A stretch of 63,220 bases of DNA. It comes from Bacillota bacterium (GTDB lineage: Bacteria; Bacillota; Clostridia; Acetivibrionales; DSM-1351). A program made the translations under genes and the position numbers. Every line of letters begins with the position of its first letter. Positions within the stretch are counted from its first letter, which is position 1. The stretch covers positions 1 through 63,220 of the forward strand of contig JAEZUC010000082.1 of assembly GCA_023443515.1 (NCBI GenBank), read 5' to 3'. The notes beneath the pieces were generated by a model that saw only the letters and a program-made list of their open reading frames with translations, was not told where the DNA came from and did no database searches. This document shows positions 18,135 through 25,886 of this stretch, in pieces.

Positions 18135-19229
18135 TTGAAGGTTTTAATAGCAGGAGGAGGAACGGGAGGGCATATTAATCCCGGTCTGGCGATTGCAAAG
18201 TACATAAAGCAAAAAGAAGCAGAAGCTGATATAACATTTGTAGGGACTAAAAAAGGCTTGGAAACGAAATTGGTTCCCAGAGAAGGGTTTCCACTGGAAA
18301 CAATTACGGTGAGAGGTTTCAAAAGAAAACTTTCTCTGGACACACTTGTCGCTATAAAGGAACTGATACAAAGTTTCTTTCAGGCATCAAAGCTTTTAAA
18401 AAGAATAAAGCCGGATGTAGTGATTGGTACAGGAGGCTACGTATGCGGCCCGGTACTTTATATGGCAGCAAAAAAAGGAATACCAACTTTAATACATGAA
18501 TCCAATGCTTTTCCGGGCGTAACCAACAGACTGCTTGAAAAATATGTAAATTATGTAGCTATAAGCTTCAAGGATGCGGAAAAGTACTTTAAGAATAAGA
18601 AGAAGCTGGTGCTGACAGGTAATCCCGTAAGGGATGAATTGCTTAAATCCGAGAGAGACAATGTTGTATCCGATTTAGGCATAGTAGAGGGTAAGCCGGT
18701 GATAGTTGCAATGGGAGGCAGCAGGGGAGCAAGAAAAATCAACGAAACTATTGCTGATATGCTTAACAACTATTTCAAAGGTGAATTTAACTTGATTTTT
18801 GCAACTGGAGAAGCTCAGTTTGACGATATAAACAGAACTATAAAAGTTGATGACAAATACAATGATATGGTAAAAGTAGTACCTTACATATATAATGTAG
18901 ATCAGGTTTATGTAGCAAGTGATTTAATGATTTGCAGAGCGGGAGCTATAACTATCAGTGAACTTCAAGTCATGGGTATCCCTTCAATCCTGATTCCGTC
19001 ACCTTATGTAACGGCAAACCATCAGGAGCATAATGCGCGGTCGTTGGAAAAGGACGGCGGAGCAGTGGTAATACTTGAAAACGAACTTAACGCTGACTTG
19101 CTGTATAAACAAATCTGCAGTTTGATATCCAATAAGGATGTATTGAAAAAGATGGCAAAAAATGCGTCAAAAAACAGTGTAACAGATTCAGTTGAAAAAA
19201 TATATCACCTTATCAAGGAGATAATATAA
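18135..19229 (+). CDS. murG: UDP-GlcNAc: lipid I GlcNAc transferase
   Basis: MurG adds GlcNAc to lipid I to form lipid II on the inner membrane face. The N-terminal glycine-rich loop GGGTGGH is at residues 7-13, GTGGYVCGP near residue 96 forms the second loop, and the C-lobe carries MGGSRGARKIN and the donor-binding RAGAITISEL. Length is 364. TTG start with GAGGTGA upstream, 11 bases after ftsW. A terminator follows, so murG closes the cluster; no murB, ftsQ/divIB, ftsA or ftsZ follow. Confidence 0.96.
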   Translation: MKVLIAGGGTGGHINPGLAIAKYIKQKEAEADITFVGTKKGLETKLVPREGFPLETITVRGFKRKLSLDTLVAIKELIQSFFQASKLLKRIKPDVVIGTGGYVCGPVLYMAAKKGIPTLIHESNAFPGVTNRLLEKYVNYVAISFKDAEKYFKNKKKLVLTGNPVRDELLKSERDNVVSDLGIVEGKPVIVAMGGSRGARKINETIADMLNNYFKGEFNLIFATGEAQFDDINRTIKVDDKYNDMVKVVPYIYNVDQVYVASDLMICRAGAITISELQVMGIPSILIPSPYVTANHQEHNARSLEKDGGAVVILENELNADLLYKQICSLISNKDVLKKMAKNASKNSVTDSVEKIYHLIKEII

Positions 19230-19260
19230 AAAACAGCAGGAGTAAAACTCCTGCTGTTTT
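19230..19260. terminator. Bidirectional terminator between murG and the SASP gene
   Basis: A 13-bp perfect stem (AAAACAGCAGGAG / CTCCTGCTGTTTT) with a TAAAA loop, A-rich on one side and T-rich on the other, between two convergent genes. Confidence 0.93.
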
Positions 19261-19267
19261 TGTTACC

Positions 19268-19462
19268 TTAAGCCTGTGGGTGTTGTTCTCTAAAAGAAGA
19301 AAAAACCTTCTTTACGATAGTACCACCGATTTTTCCTGCTTCTCTGGAAGTGATATCACCATTATAACCTTCCTTCAAGTTGACACCAACTTCTCTTGCA
19401 ACTTCGTACTTCATGTTGTCAAAAGCTCCACTGCTTCTTCCGCCACTTCTGTTGTTAGCCAT
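19268..19462 (-). CDS. Alpha/beta-type small acid-soluble spore protein
   Basis: These proteins coat spore DNA and protect it from UV and heat, and are degraded at germination by the GPR protease. The 64-residue product has the GPR-recognition segment KYEVAREVGVNL and the second conserved segment GDITSREAGKIGG, both family hallmarks. The unusual N-terminus is Ser/Gly/Arg rich. GGAGGT lies about nine bases upstream, in the loop of a small hairpin. Expression is expected in the forespore from sigma-G; a GAATT/ATTATAT pair about 60-80 bases upstream is only a weak match. Confidence 0.93.
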   Translation of the reverse strand: MANNRSGGRSSGAFDNMKYEVAREVGVNLKEGYNGDITSREAGKIGGTIVKKVFSSFREQHPQA

Positions 19463-19466
19463 AATT

Positions 19467-19485
19467 AATCACCTCCTTAGTGATT
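19467..19485 (-). promoter_or_regulatory. Hairpin presenting the SASP ribosome site
   Basis: On the minus strand AATCAC and GTGATT form a six-bp stem whose seven-base loop is TAAGGAG, overlapping the ribosome site. The loop placement would expose rather than hide the site, or provide a protein-binding surface. Confidence 0.4.
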
Positions 19486-19570
19486 ATTATTGCTCATATA
19501 GTTAAAAATATAATAAGTAAAAAATGGTTTTAATTCTAAATATCAAAGAGGAAAAATGATAAAAAATATG

Positions 19571-19599
19571 TAGACTAATGTTGAAATATGTGATAGAAT
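19571..19599 (+). promoter_or_regulatory. Possible promoter of the uracil permease transcript
   Basis: TAGACT and an extended minus-10, TGATAGAAT, are separated by 17 bases and lie about 30 bases before the PyrR site. The minus-35 match is weak. Confidence 0.4.
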
Positions 19600-19623
19600 C
19601 ATTTCCGGATAAAAAAACTTTTA

Positions 19624-19721
19624 AATTAGTCCAGAGAGGCTAGTAAGGGTATATATGGGAAAAGTGTATTTTTATGGATAGAGACCCTACCTTACTGCGC
19701 CTAGTCAGTAAGGTTTTTTTA
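19624..19721 (+). promoter_or_regulatory. PyrR-dependent transcription attenuator
   Basis: AGTCCAGAGAGGCT (19628-19641) matches the PyrR RNA-binding loop of Firmicute pyr leaders. The adjoining AGTAAGG can pair with CCTTACT (19690-19696) as antiterminator. Otherwise ACCTTACTG / CAGTAAGGT (19689-19714) folds into a terminator followed by seven T residues. UMP-bound PyrR should favour termination, lowering uracil permease when pyrimidines are plentiful. Confidence 0.92.
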
Positions 19722-19817
19722 TTTGCATAAATCAATTTTCGTATATTGGATATGATTAGAAGTATTATCATTTAATATGCGAGTTGGTTATAAAATTTTT
19801 TGGAGGGGATTTATACA

Positions 19818-21194
19818 ATGAAAAACGAAAGACCGGTAATTCAAGTTGACCAAAAAGTTCCTTTTTTAAAGGCAATACCTCTCAGTCTGCAGCACCTTTT
19901 CGCAATGTTTGGGGCATCTGTCTTGGTACCGTTTTTATTTAACGGCTACGCAAAAAGTGATTTTCTGAAAAATGTTCTCCACACAACATTCGACAAACTG
20001 ACACCTGACCAATTGGTTCAGTACAACAATGTTCAGGTTATAGACCCGGCACTTGTACTTTTACTTAACGGTATCGGAACATTGATTTACCTGCTGCTTT
20101 GCAAAGGAAAAGCTCCTGCATTTCTTGGCTCCAGCTTTGCGTTCCTTTCACCAACGGCTTCAATAATAGCAAGTTCAACAAGTTATAACGACAACTTTTC
20201 AAAGGCACTGGGCGGATATATAGTGTGCGGTTTGATATTTGCCATAGTAGCTCTGATAATAGGAAAAGTCGGTACAAGCTGGCTTAATATAGTTCTTCCG
20301 CCTGCAGCGATGGGCCCTATAGTTGCACTTATAGGACTTGAGCTCTCTGGTAGCGCTGCTGGTATGGCAGGTCTACTGCCAAATGATAAAGGTGTTTTTG
20401 ACACCAAAGCCATAATTATATCTTTGGTAACTCTTGCAATAGTTATAATAGGAAACCTTTGCTTCAGAGGCTTTCTTTCAGTAATACCTGTACTGGTTGC
20501 TGTAGTTGCCGGCTATGGTCTGGCTGCTGCAATGAACTACGTCAATACTGATGCAATATCATCTGCACAGTGGTTTAGTGTTCCTACCTTTGTAATGCCT
20601 TCATTCAGCTTTAATGCCATGTTAATAATGGCACCTGCGGCACTGGTAGTTATGTCGGAACATATAGGACACCTATTTGTAACCAGCAACATAGTTGGAA
20701 GGGATCTATCAAAGGACCCCGGTCTTCACAGGTCGTTATTGGGTGACGGACTATCGACAATGCTTTCAGGTTTATGTGGCTCATGCCCTACAACCACCTA
20801 TGGTGAGAATATGGGAGTAATGGCGATAACTCGAGTTTACAGTGTATGGGTTATCGGTGGAGCAGGCGTAATCTCAATAATAATCGCTTTCATAGGAAAG
20901 CTCTCCGGAATCATATCAAGTATTCCGACAGCTGTTATGGGTGGCATAAGTCTGCTGTTGTTTGGTGTAATTGCAGCTTCCGGTATCAGAATGATAGTTG
21001 AAGCTAAAATAGACTATAGCAAATCCAAAAACCTTATACTTACTGCAGTAGTATTTGTAATCGGAATCAGCGGAGCAGCAATCAAGCTTCCCGGAAATGT
21101 AGAGCTGAAGGGTATGGTTCTTGCCACTTTGGTAGGAATAGTAATGAGCACCTTATTCTATGTACTTGAAAAATTAAAGTTAACAAATGATTAA
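19818..21194 (+). CDS. uraA: Uracil permease (NCS2 family)
   Basis: This 458-residue nucleobase:cation symporter-2 protein has 12-14 hydrophobic segments, the opening QHLFAMFGASVLVPF, and the family motifs in the centre (MSEHIGHLFVTSNIVGRDL, GLCGSCPTTTYGENMGVM). The PyrR attenuator upstream identifies uracil rather than xanthine as the likely substrate. ATG preceded by GGAGGG with a ten-base spacer. It is a single-gene transcript ending in a strong terminator. pyrP is an equivalent name. Confidence 0.93.
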   Translation: MKNERPVIQVDQKVPFLKAIPLSLQHLFAMFGASVLVPFLFNGYAKSDFLKNVLHTTFDKLTPDQLVQYNNVQVIDPALVLLLNGIGTLIYLLLCKGKAPAFLGSSFAFLSPTASIIASSTSYNDNFSKALGGYIVCGLIFAIVALIIGKVGTSWLNIVLPPAAMGPIVALIGLELSGSAAGMAGLLPNDKGVFDTKAIIISLVTLAIVIIGNLCFRGFLSVIPVLVAVVAGYGLAAAMNYVNTDAISSAQWFSVPTFVMPSFSFNAMLIMAPAALVVMSEHIGHLFVTSNIVGRDLSKDPGLHRSLLGDGLSTMLSGLCGSCPTTTYGENMGVMAITRVYSVWVIGGAGVISIIIAFIGKLSGIISSIPTAVMGGISLLLFGVIAASGIRMIVEAKIDYSKSKNLILTAVVFVIGISGAAIKLPGNVELKGMVLATLVGIVMSTLFYVLEKLKLTND

Positions 21195-21210
21195 TATAAA
21201 AAGTCCAATA

Positions 21211-21255
21211 AAAAAGCTTGTTCAGATTGAATTTTCAATCTGAACAAGCTTTTTT
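21211..21255. terminator. Bidirectional terminator, 20-bp stem
   Basis: A 20-bp perfect inverted repeat starting AAAAAGCTTG with a four-base loop. It lies between the uracil permease and the convergent glycosyltransferase gene, ending four bases before the latter's stop codon. Confidence 0.95.
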
Positions 21256-21258
21256 CAG

Positions 21259-22449
21259 TCATGAACTTTTTCGTGATTGAAGTCTTAGTGTAAGAAATTT
21301 CTTTCTGCGTCTCAGTTCAGACGGGTATATAAAAACATCATTTTTAACAAGGCTTAGAACGTAATTAACTATTTTCTCTGCAGAAGCATGGTCAAAATAA
21401 TTTCTTTGAGCCTGTTTTATTTCATTAAGCCTCTTTGCATTGTCAGCCAGTAAACCGGATACCACAGCAGCAAGAGAAGACAAATCGTCACAATATATAC
21501 CAAGCTTGTTGCTAACTGCAAAATCAGGGTTTTCCTGTTCTTGTCCAGGTAATGCGCCTGTTATTATAAGAGGCACATTGCAGGCAACCGCTTCCATCAT
21601 AACATTGGGACTGCCTCTGGTAAATGCGATATCTGATTTCAGCATAAAATCCTGAATATTGGTTACATAGCCGTAGACTTCAACTCTTCCCGGATATTGC
21701 TGAGAAAGAGTTTTTTCCAGTTTTTCCTTCATTGATTCGTTTCTTCCTGCAATAATCCGTATATTACAGTTAAAATTGTCCAGAAGAATCTTGGCAACAT
21801 TATTCATATCTCCGGAACCTTCTCCGCCACTCATAATAAGACACTCTAACGGTCTGTCCAGAGTATAGTCATTATGCTGGATTTTCTGAGAAATATGCTG
21901 TGTAAATCTTGACCTTACAGGAAAACCTATAACCTCCAATTTGTGAGGGGGAACACCAAAACCCATACATCTCTGCTTTGCTTCTTCGGTAGGACATATT
22001 ATACAGTCAGCTCTTGAATCGGCCCACATTGGTGATATGCTTACCAAATCAGCGACAAAGGTGGTAAAAGGTATGTTGATTTTATATTCTTTAAGTATAT
22101 TTATGATAGGTGTATTAAAAACCGGATGTACACTTAGAATCAGGTCAGGTTTCAGTTTCCTTAATAACTTTATAAAATTCTCCCTTATTGTCAGTTCTGT
22201 AAATTCATGAATAAAGGTCGGATTTCTTTTTGAAATCTTCCATGCAAGCTTCCATATTTCCTTTGCATTTCTGGTTACCATACCATAGGATTTCCCTACC
22301 TTTATCCACATATTTCCGCCAAGTTCGAATCCATCTATTATATTTAAGCACACATCTTCATGCATGCAGAATTGCTCCTGTAAAGCCTCGCTGATACTTT
22401 TATGACCATGTCCCGTATAATCTGAAGATATTATTACAACATTTTTCAT
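21259..22449 (-). CDS. Diacylglycerol glycosyltransferase (MGDG synthase/UgtP-like, GT28)
   Basis: This 396-residue GT-B enzyme starts with the MGDG-synthase N-domain (SSDYTGHGHKSISEAL) and carries the acceptor-side loop VSISPMWADSRADC and a C-terminal glycosyltransferase-28 donor domain (MSGGEGSGDM, about residue 208; FTRGSPNVMMEAVACNVPLI, about 283). Homologues add glucose or galactose to diacylglycerol to make membrane glycolipids and lipoteichoic acid anchors. No signal peptide or TM helix; a peripheral membrane enzyme is expected. The sugar donor cannot be read from the sequence. It stands alone, divergent from a D,D-carboxypeptidase gene. Confidence 0.8.
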   Translation of the reverse strand: MKNVVIISSDYTGHGHKSISEALQEQFCMHEDVCLNIIDGFELGGNMWIKVGKSYGMVTRNAKEIWKLAWKISKRNPTFIHEFTELTIRENFIKLLRKLKPDLILSVHPVFNTPIINILKEYKINIPFTTFVADLVSISPMWADSRADCIICPTEEAKQRCMGFGVPPHKLEVIGFPVRSRFTQHISQKIQHNDYTLDRPLECLIMSGGEGSGDMNNVAKILLDNFNCNIRIIAGRNESMKEKLEKTLSQQYPGRVEVYGYVTNIQDFMLKSDIAFTRGSPNVMMEAVACNVPLIITGALPGQEQENPDFAVSNKLGIYCDDLSSLAAVVSGLLADNAKRLNEIKQAQRNYFDHASAEKIVNYVLSLVKNDVFIYPSELRRRKKFLTLRLQSRKSS

Positions 22450-22609
22450 GCTTTTTCATTGCCTCCAATAAAGATTATGTATCATCTACCAAACTAATTA
22501 TATATTATTACAGTCTTTTAGTAAATTGATAGGTATTTTCAACTCTTTTTATTGTACGTTAATAAAATATAAAAGTTTGATTTATTTTCATATAATTAAT
22601 ATATCCAAA

Positions 22610-22647
22610 CGTTATAATCGCATTACACTTTTCATATATTTATAACG
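22610..22647. repeat. Inverted repeat in the 233-base divergent intergenic region
   Basis: CGTTATA and TATAACG are separated by 24 bases, ending 35 bases before the carboxypeptidase start. It could be an operator. A TTGATT / TATATC pair (22577-22605) with 17-base spacing is a possible promoter. Otherwise the stretch is AT-rich without a recognised feature. Confidence 0.35.
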
Positions 22648-22682
22648 CTTGATATTTGTCCGCTTAATAAAATTCCGGGGAT

Positions 22683-23891
22683 GTGAGGTTTTTGAAAAAA
22701 ACTGCAAGAGTAGTCTTAACAGTTCTGATTATTTTATCAAACCTGATATGTACTAATATGGTCAAAGCAGACGATACAAATGATGATGAACCCATTACAA
22801 ATGACATACTTAAAAATGAGACTTGGGAGGCAACTGTAAATCAGATTCCAAGAGTTTCAGCAGGCGCTGCAATTGTAATGGATGCACAAAGCGGCAGGGT
22901 TTTGTATGAGAAAAATGCATTTAAGAGAAATTCTATTGCAAGTACAACAAAAATAATGACTGCAATAGTTGCCATTGAAAATGGAAAAGATGACGAAGAT
23001 GTTATTGTCAGCAAAAAGGCAGCAGCAATAGGGGGGTCAAGAGTAAATCTAAAAGCGGGAAAAACTTATAAACTGGGGAATCTTCTCAATGCAATGATGC
23101 TCAGGTCAGGAAATGACGCTGCTATTGCAATTGCAGAGCATATAGGAGGTTCAGTTGAAGCCTTTGCTGAAATGATGAATAGAAAAGCAGCTGAAATAGG
23201 GGCAACAAATACAAACTTTGTAACGCCTCATGGATTGGATGATCCACAGCATTATTCAACTCCCTATGATCTCGCACTAATTACCCAGTATGCTTTAAAG
23301 AATGAGAAGTTCTGCAGTATAGTAAGCACAAAATCCTCCACCTTTGAAGGAAACCCCATCAATAATACAAATGAAATGCTAAGCCTATACCCTGGAGCAG
23401 ACGGGGTAAAAACAGGCTATACCGGCCAGGCGGGAAGATGCCTTGTAACCTCTGCCACCCATAATGGCTGGAAAATAATCTCGGTGGTATTGAATTGCTC
23501 TACAAGGTCTGTAAGAGCTCAGAGCAGTAAAGTATTACTGGATTATGCCTTTGGCAACTACAAGACATATGACTATCTTAAACAGGGCCAGCAAATATCC
23601 GAAATAGGTATACATAAAGGGTTAAACAATGCAGTTGGGATATGTTCGGATAAAGATATTTCAATTCCGTTGAAAAAAGACGAAGCTGACAGGATTAAGG
23701 TGGAATATGATATTCCAAAAACGCTGGAGGCGCCCATACAAAAAGACAGTAAGATAGGTACAGTCAAATACGTACTGGACGGCAAAGTACTGGCATCCAC
23801 TGATGTAAAAGCAACGGATACTGTTAACAGAAAGGACTTTTACTATTACTTTGACAGGATATTTAAAACGTGGGCAAGACTTGTACATTAA
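22683..23891 (+). CDS. Serine-type D-Ala-D-Ala carboxypeptidase (S11, DacF/DacA type)
   Basis: The enzyme trims the terminal D-Ala of peptidoglycan stem peptides. It has a Sec signal peptide (about 1-30), catalytic Ser87-Thr-Thr-Lys, Ser142-Gly-Asn and Lys243-Thr-Gly, followed by a PBP5 C-terminal beta domain and an amphipathic end (FYYYFDRIFKTWARLVH) that may hold it on the membrane. 402 residues. Start is uncertain: the GTG at 22683 and a TTG at 22692 are both poorly spaced from GGGGATGTGAGG. In sporulating bacteria such genes are often forespore or cortex related, but the sequence does not decide this. Confidence 0.9.
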   Translation: MRFLKKTARVVLTVLIILSNLICTNMVKADDTNDDEPITNDILKNETWEATVNQIPRVSAGAAIVMDAQSGRVLYEKNAFKRNSIASTTKIMTAIVAIENGKDDEDVIVSKKAAAIGGSRVNLKAGKTYKLGNLLNAMMLRSGNDAAIAIAEHIGGSVEAFAEMMNRKAAEIGATNTNFVTPHGLDDPQHYSTPYDLALITQYALKNEKFCSIVSTKSSTFEGNPINNTNEMLSLYPGADGVKTGYTGQAGRCLVTSATHNGWKIISVVLNCSTRSVRAQSSKVLLDYAFGNYKTYDYLKQGQQISEIGIHKGLNNAVGICSDKDISIPLKKDEADRIKVEYDIPKTLEAPIQKDSKIGTVKYVLDGKVLASTDVKATDTVNRKDFYYYFDRIFKTWARLVH

Positions 23892-23949
23892 AGTTAAAGA
23901 TGGGATAATAGTATGGTATTTTACTTTTACGTATGAAGAGGGAATTTTA

Positions 23950-25677
23950 ATGAAAACACTGCTGGTAGGCATAAATTCAAAATATATTCACACCTGTCTT
24001 GCAATATGGTATCTTAAAGAAAACATTCAGGGAAATGATAATACAACTGTACGGGAATTTACTATAAATGATTTACAGGATAATATTCTTTCGGAAATCT
24101 ACAGGGAAAAACCCGATATTGTAGCCTTTTCATGTTATATATGGAATATTGGGTTTGTGCTTTCAATATCAAAGGAGCTTAAAAAGCTGTTGCCCGGCTG
24201 TATTATAATTCTGGGAGGGCCTGAGGTTTCTTATGATGCTGATAAAATCATGTCAGCAAACCCGGACGTGGATTTTGTTATATCAGGAGAGGGAGAGGAT
24301 GTATTCCCGGTTTTGGTAAATGACTTGAATGCTGGTACAGAGCAGTATAAAACATTACAGGGAACAGCCTACAGAAGCAACGATTCAGTAATCTGCAATA
24401 AAGGTTTTAATCTGGTTAGGGAGCTTGATAAAATTTCTTCGCCCTATACCAACGAATTAATGAAAACAACATTAAATAGAATTGTATATTACGAATCATC
24501 CAGAGGATGCCCGTTCTCATGTTCATATTGTATTTCATCCACCTTCAACGGGATAAGATTCTTTAGTATGGAACGTGTAAAAAGTGATATCTGCAAAATT
24601 CTTGAGCATAAACCAAGACTTATAAAATTTGTTGACAGGACATTTAACTGCCATAGGGAGAGGGCAAAAGAAATATTAAAATTCTTAATATCTTTAAACT
24701 GTGAAACAGTCTTCCATTTTGAAGCAGCCGCAGACCTCTTTGACAATGAGATGCTGGATATACTTAGAAAAGCTCCAAAAGGCAGAATACAGCTTGAAAT
24801 AGGGATTCAGACTATAAACACTCAAACCTTAAATGAAATTGACAGAGTAACGGATATAGGCGTGTTAACAGAGAATGTGAAAAAAATCCTGAGTACAGCA
24901 AACATTCATGTACATCTTGACCTGATAGCAGGTTTGCCTTATGAAGATTTTGAAGGTTTTAAAAAATCCTTTAATTATGTATATAACCTGAAACCTCACC
25001 AGCTGCAACTTGGATTTCTTAAAATGCTTAAAGGCTCAAGAATACGGGCAGAGTACGAAAAGCACGGTTTCTATTTCAGAGACTATACGCCCTACGAGGT
25101 TTTGAAAAACAAATATATTTCCTATAACGAAATCCTCCTTTTAAAAGACATAGAGGAAACTTTCGAAAGATATTATAATTCAGGCAGGTTTAATAATTCC
25201 CTGAACTTTATGGAGGTGATTTGTTTTGCTTCGGCTCCGTTTAATATGTATGAAAAGTTGGCACATTATTGCAGGGAAAGAGGATATCTGGACAGACCAG
25301 TATCCTATAAAGAAAATATAAAGATTCTGTACGATTTCTATAAAAATATTTATAAAGATAGTAAACATCTTGAAAAACTCAGGCAGTATATGGTACTTGA
25401 TTTTCTCAGCACAGACAGTTCAGGGGCAATTCCGGACTGCCTGAAAAGGGAAGAAGATATGCTTTCCCAGGCTTGTATTCATCCGATGCTGAGAGATGGC
25501 GAGTTTATTGATAGATATCTTCCTCAATACAAAAATACTCAGGCAAAAAATATTTTAAAAAGGGTATTCTTTGTTAAATTAAATTTATTATATCCAACTG
25601 ATGAAGTGCTCTTGTTTGACTATTCATCCAAAGATGAAGTTTCAGGTAAGTATCGCAGTGTTTCAGTGAAAATATAA
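23950..25677 (+). CDS. B12-binding-domain radical SAM protein with C-terminal DUF4080
   Basis: The 575-residue protein has an N-terminal Rossmann-like cobalamin-binding domain (MKTLLVGINSKYIHTCLA to about residue 140, including LGGPEVSYD). A radical SAM barrel follows, with the cluster motif Cys187-x3-Cys191-x2-Cys194, and a C-terminal DUF4080-type region of about 200 residues. Such proteins perform methylations or rearrangements on unknown substrates. The cobalamin-domain DxHxxG motif is not seen, so B12 may not be bound through histidine. The ATG is preceded by AGAGGGA; an upstream in-frame start would overlap the carboxypeptidase gene. Terminator downstream. Confidence 0.85.
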   Translation: MKTLLVGINSKYIHTCLAIWYLKENIQGNDNTTVREFTINDLQDNILSEIYREKPDIVAFSCYIWNIGFVLSISKELKKLLPGCIIILGGPEVSYDADKIMSANPDVDFVISGEGEDVFPVLVNDLNAGTEQYKTLQGTAYRSNDSVICNKGFNLVRELDKISSPYTNELMKTTLNRIVYYESSRGCPFSCSYCISSTFNGIRFFSMERVKSDICKILEHKPRLIKFVDRTFNCHRERAKEILKFLISLNCETVFHFEAAADLFDNEMLDILRKAPKGRIQLEIGIQTINTQTLNEIDRVTDIGVLTENVKKILSTANIHVHLDLIAGLPYEDFEGFKKSFNYVYNLKPHQLQLGFLKMLKGSRIRAEYEKHGFYFRDYTPYEVLKNKYISYNEILLLKDIEETFERYYNSGRFNNSLNFMEVICFASAPFNMYEKLAHYCRERGYLDRPVSYKENIKILYDFYKNIYKDSKHLEKLRQYMVLDFLSTDSSGAIPDCLKREEDMLSQACIHPMLRDGEFIDRYLPQYKNTQAKNILKRVFFVKLNLLYPTDEVLLFDYSSKDEVSGKYRSVSVKI

Positions 25678-25702
25678 ATATCATAATAAGTTTAATAAGT
25701 TT

Positions 25703-25748
25703 AAGAACTCCGATGTCAGGTAAGACCGACATTTGGGGTTCTTTTTTG
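25703..25748 (+). terminator. Rho-independent terminator after the radical SAM gene
   Basis: AAGAACTCCGATGTC pairs with GACATTTGGGGTTCTT, with small mismatches, and a T6 run follows. The remaining 140 bases before prkA are AT-rich with no certain promoter. Confidence 0.8.
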
Positions 25749-25886
25749 CCTATATATCCTTTTATAAACTTACAAACAGAAAAGTGTGTATTTAATAATA
25801 TTTTTAAAATGACCACATATATTTTAAAATGAGAAATCTTTTATAAATTACTAATTAAAAACACGGCATAAAAGGGAGGGGCTTAA

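Noticed and set aside
25748..25886. Sigma-E promoter before prkA
   Set aside because: A CATATATT-like box exists near 25815, but no acceptable minus-35 at the right distance.
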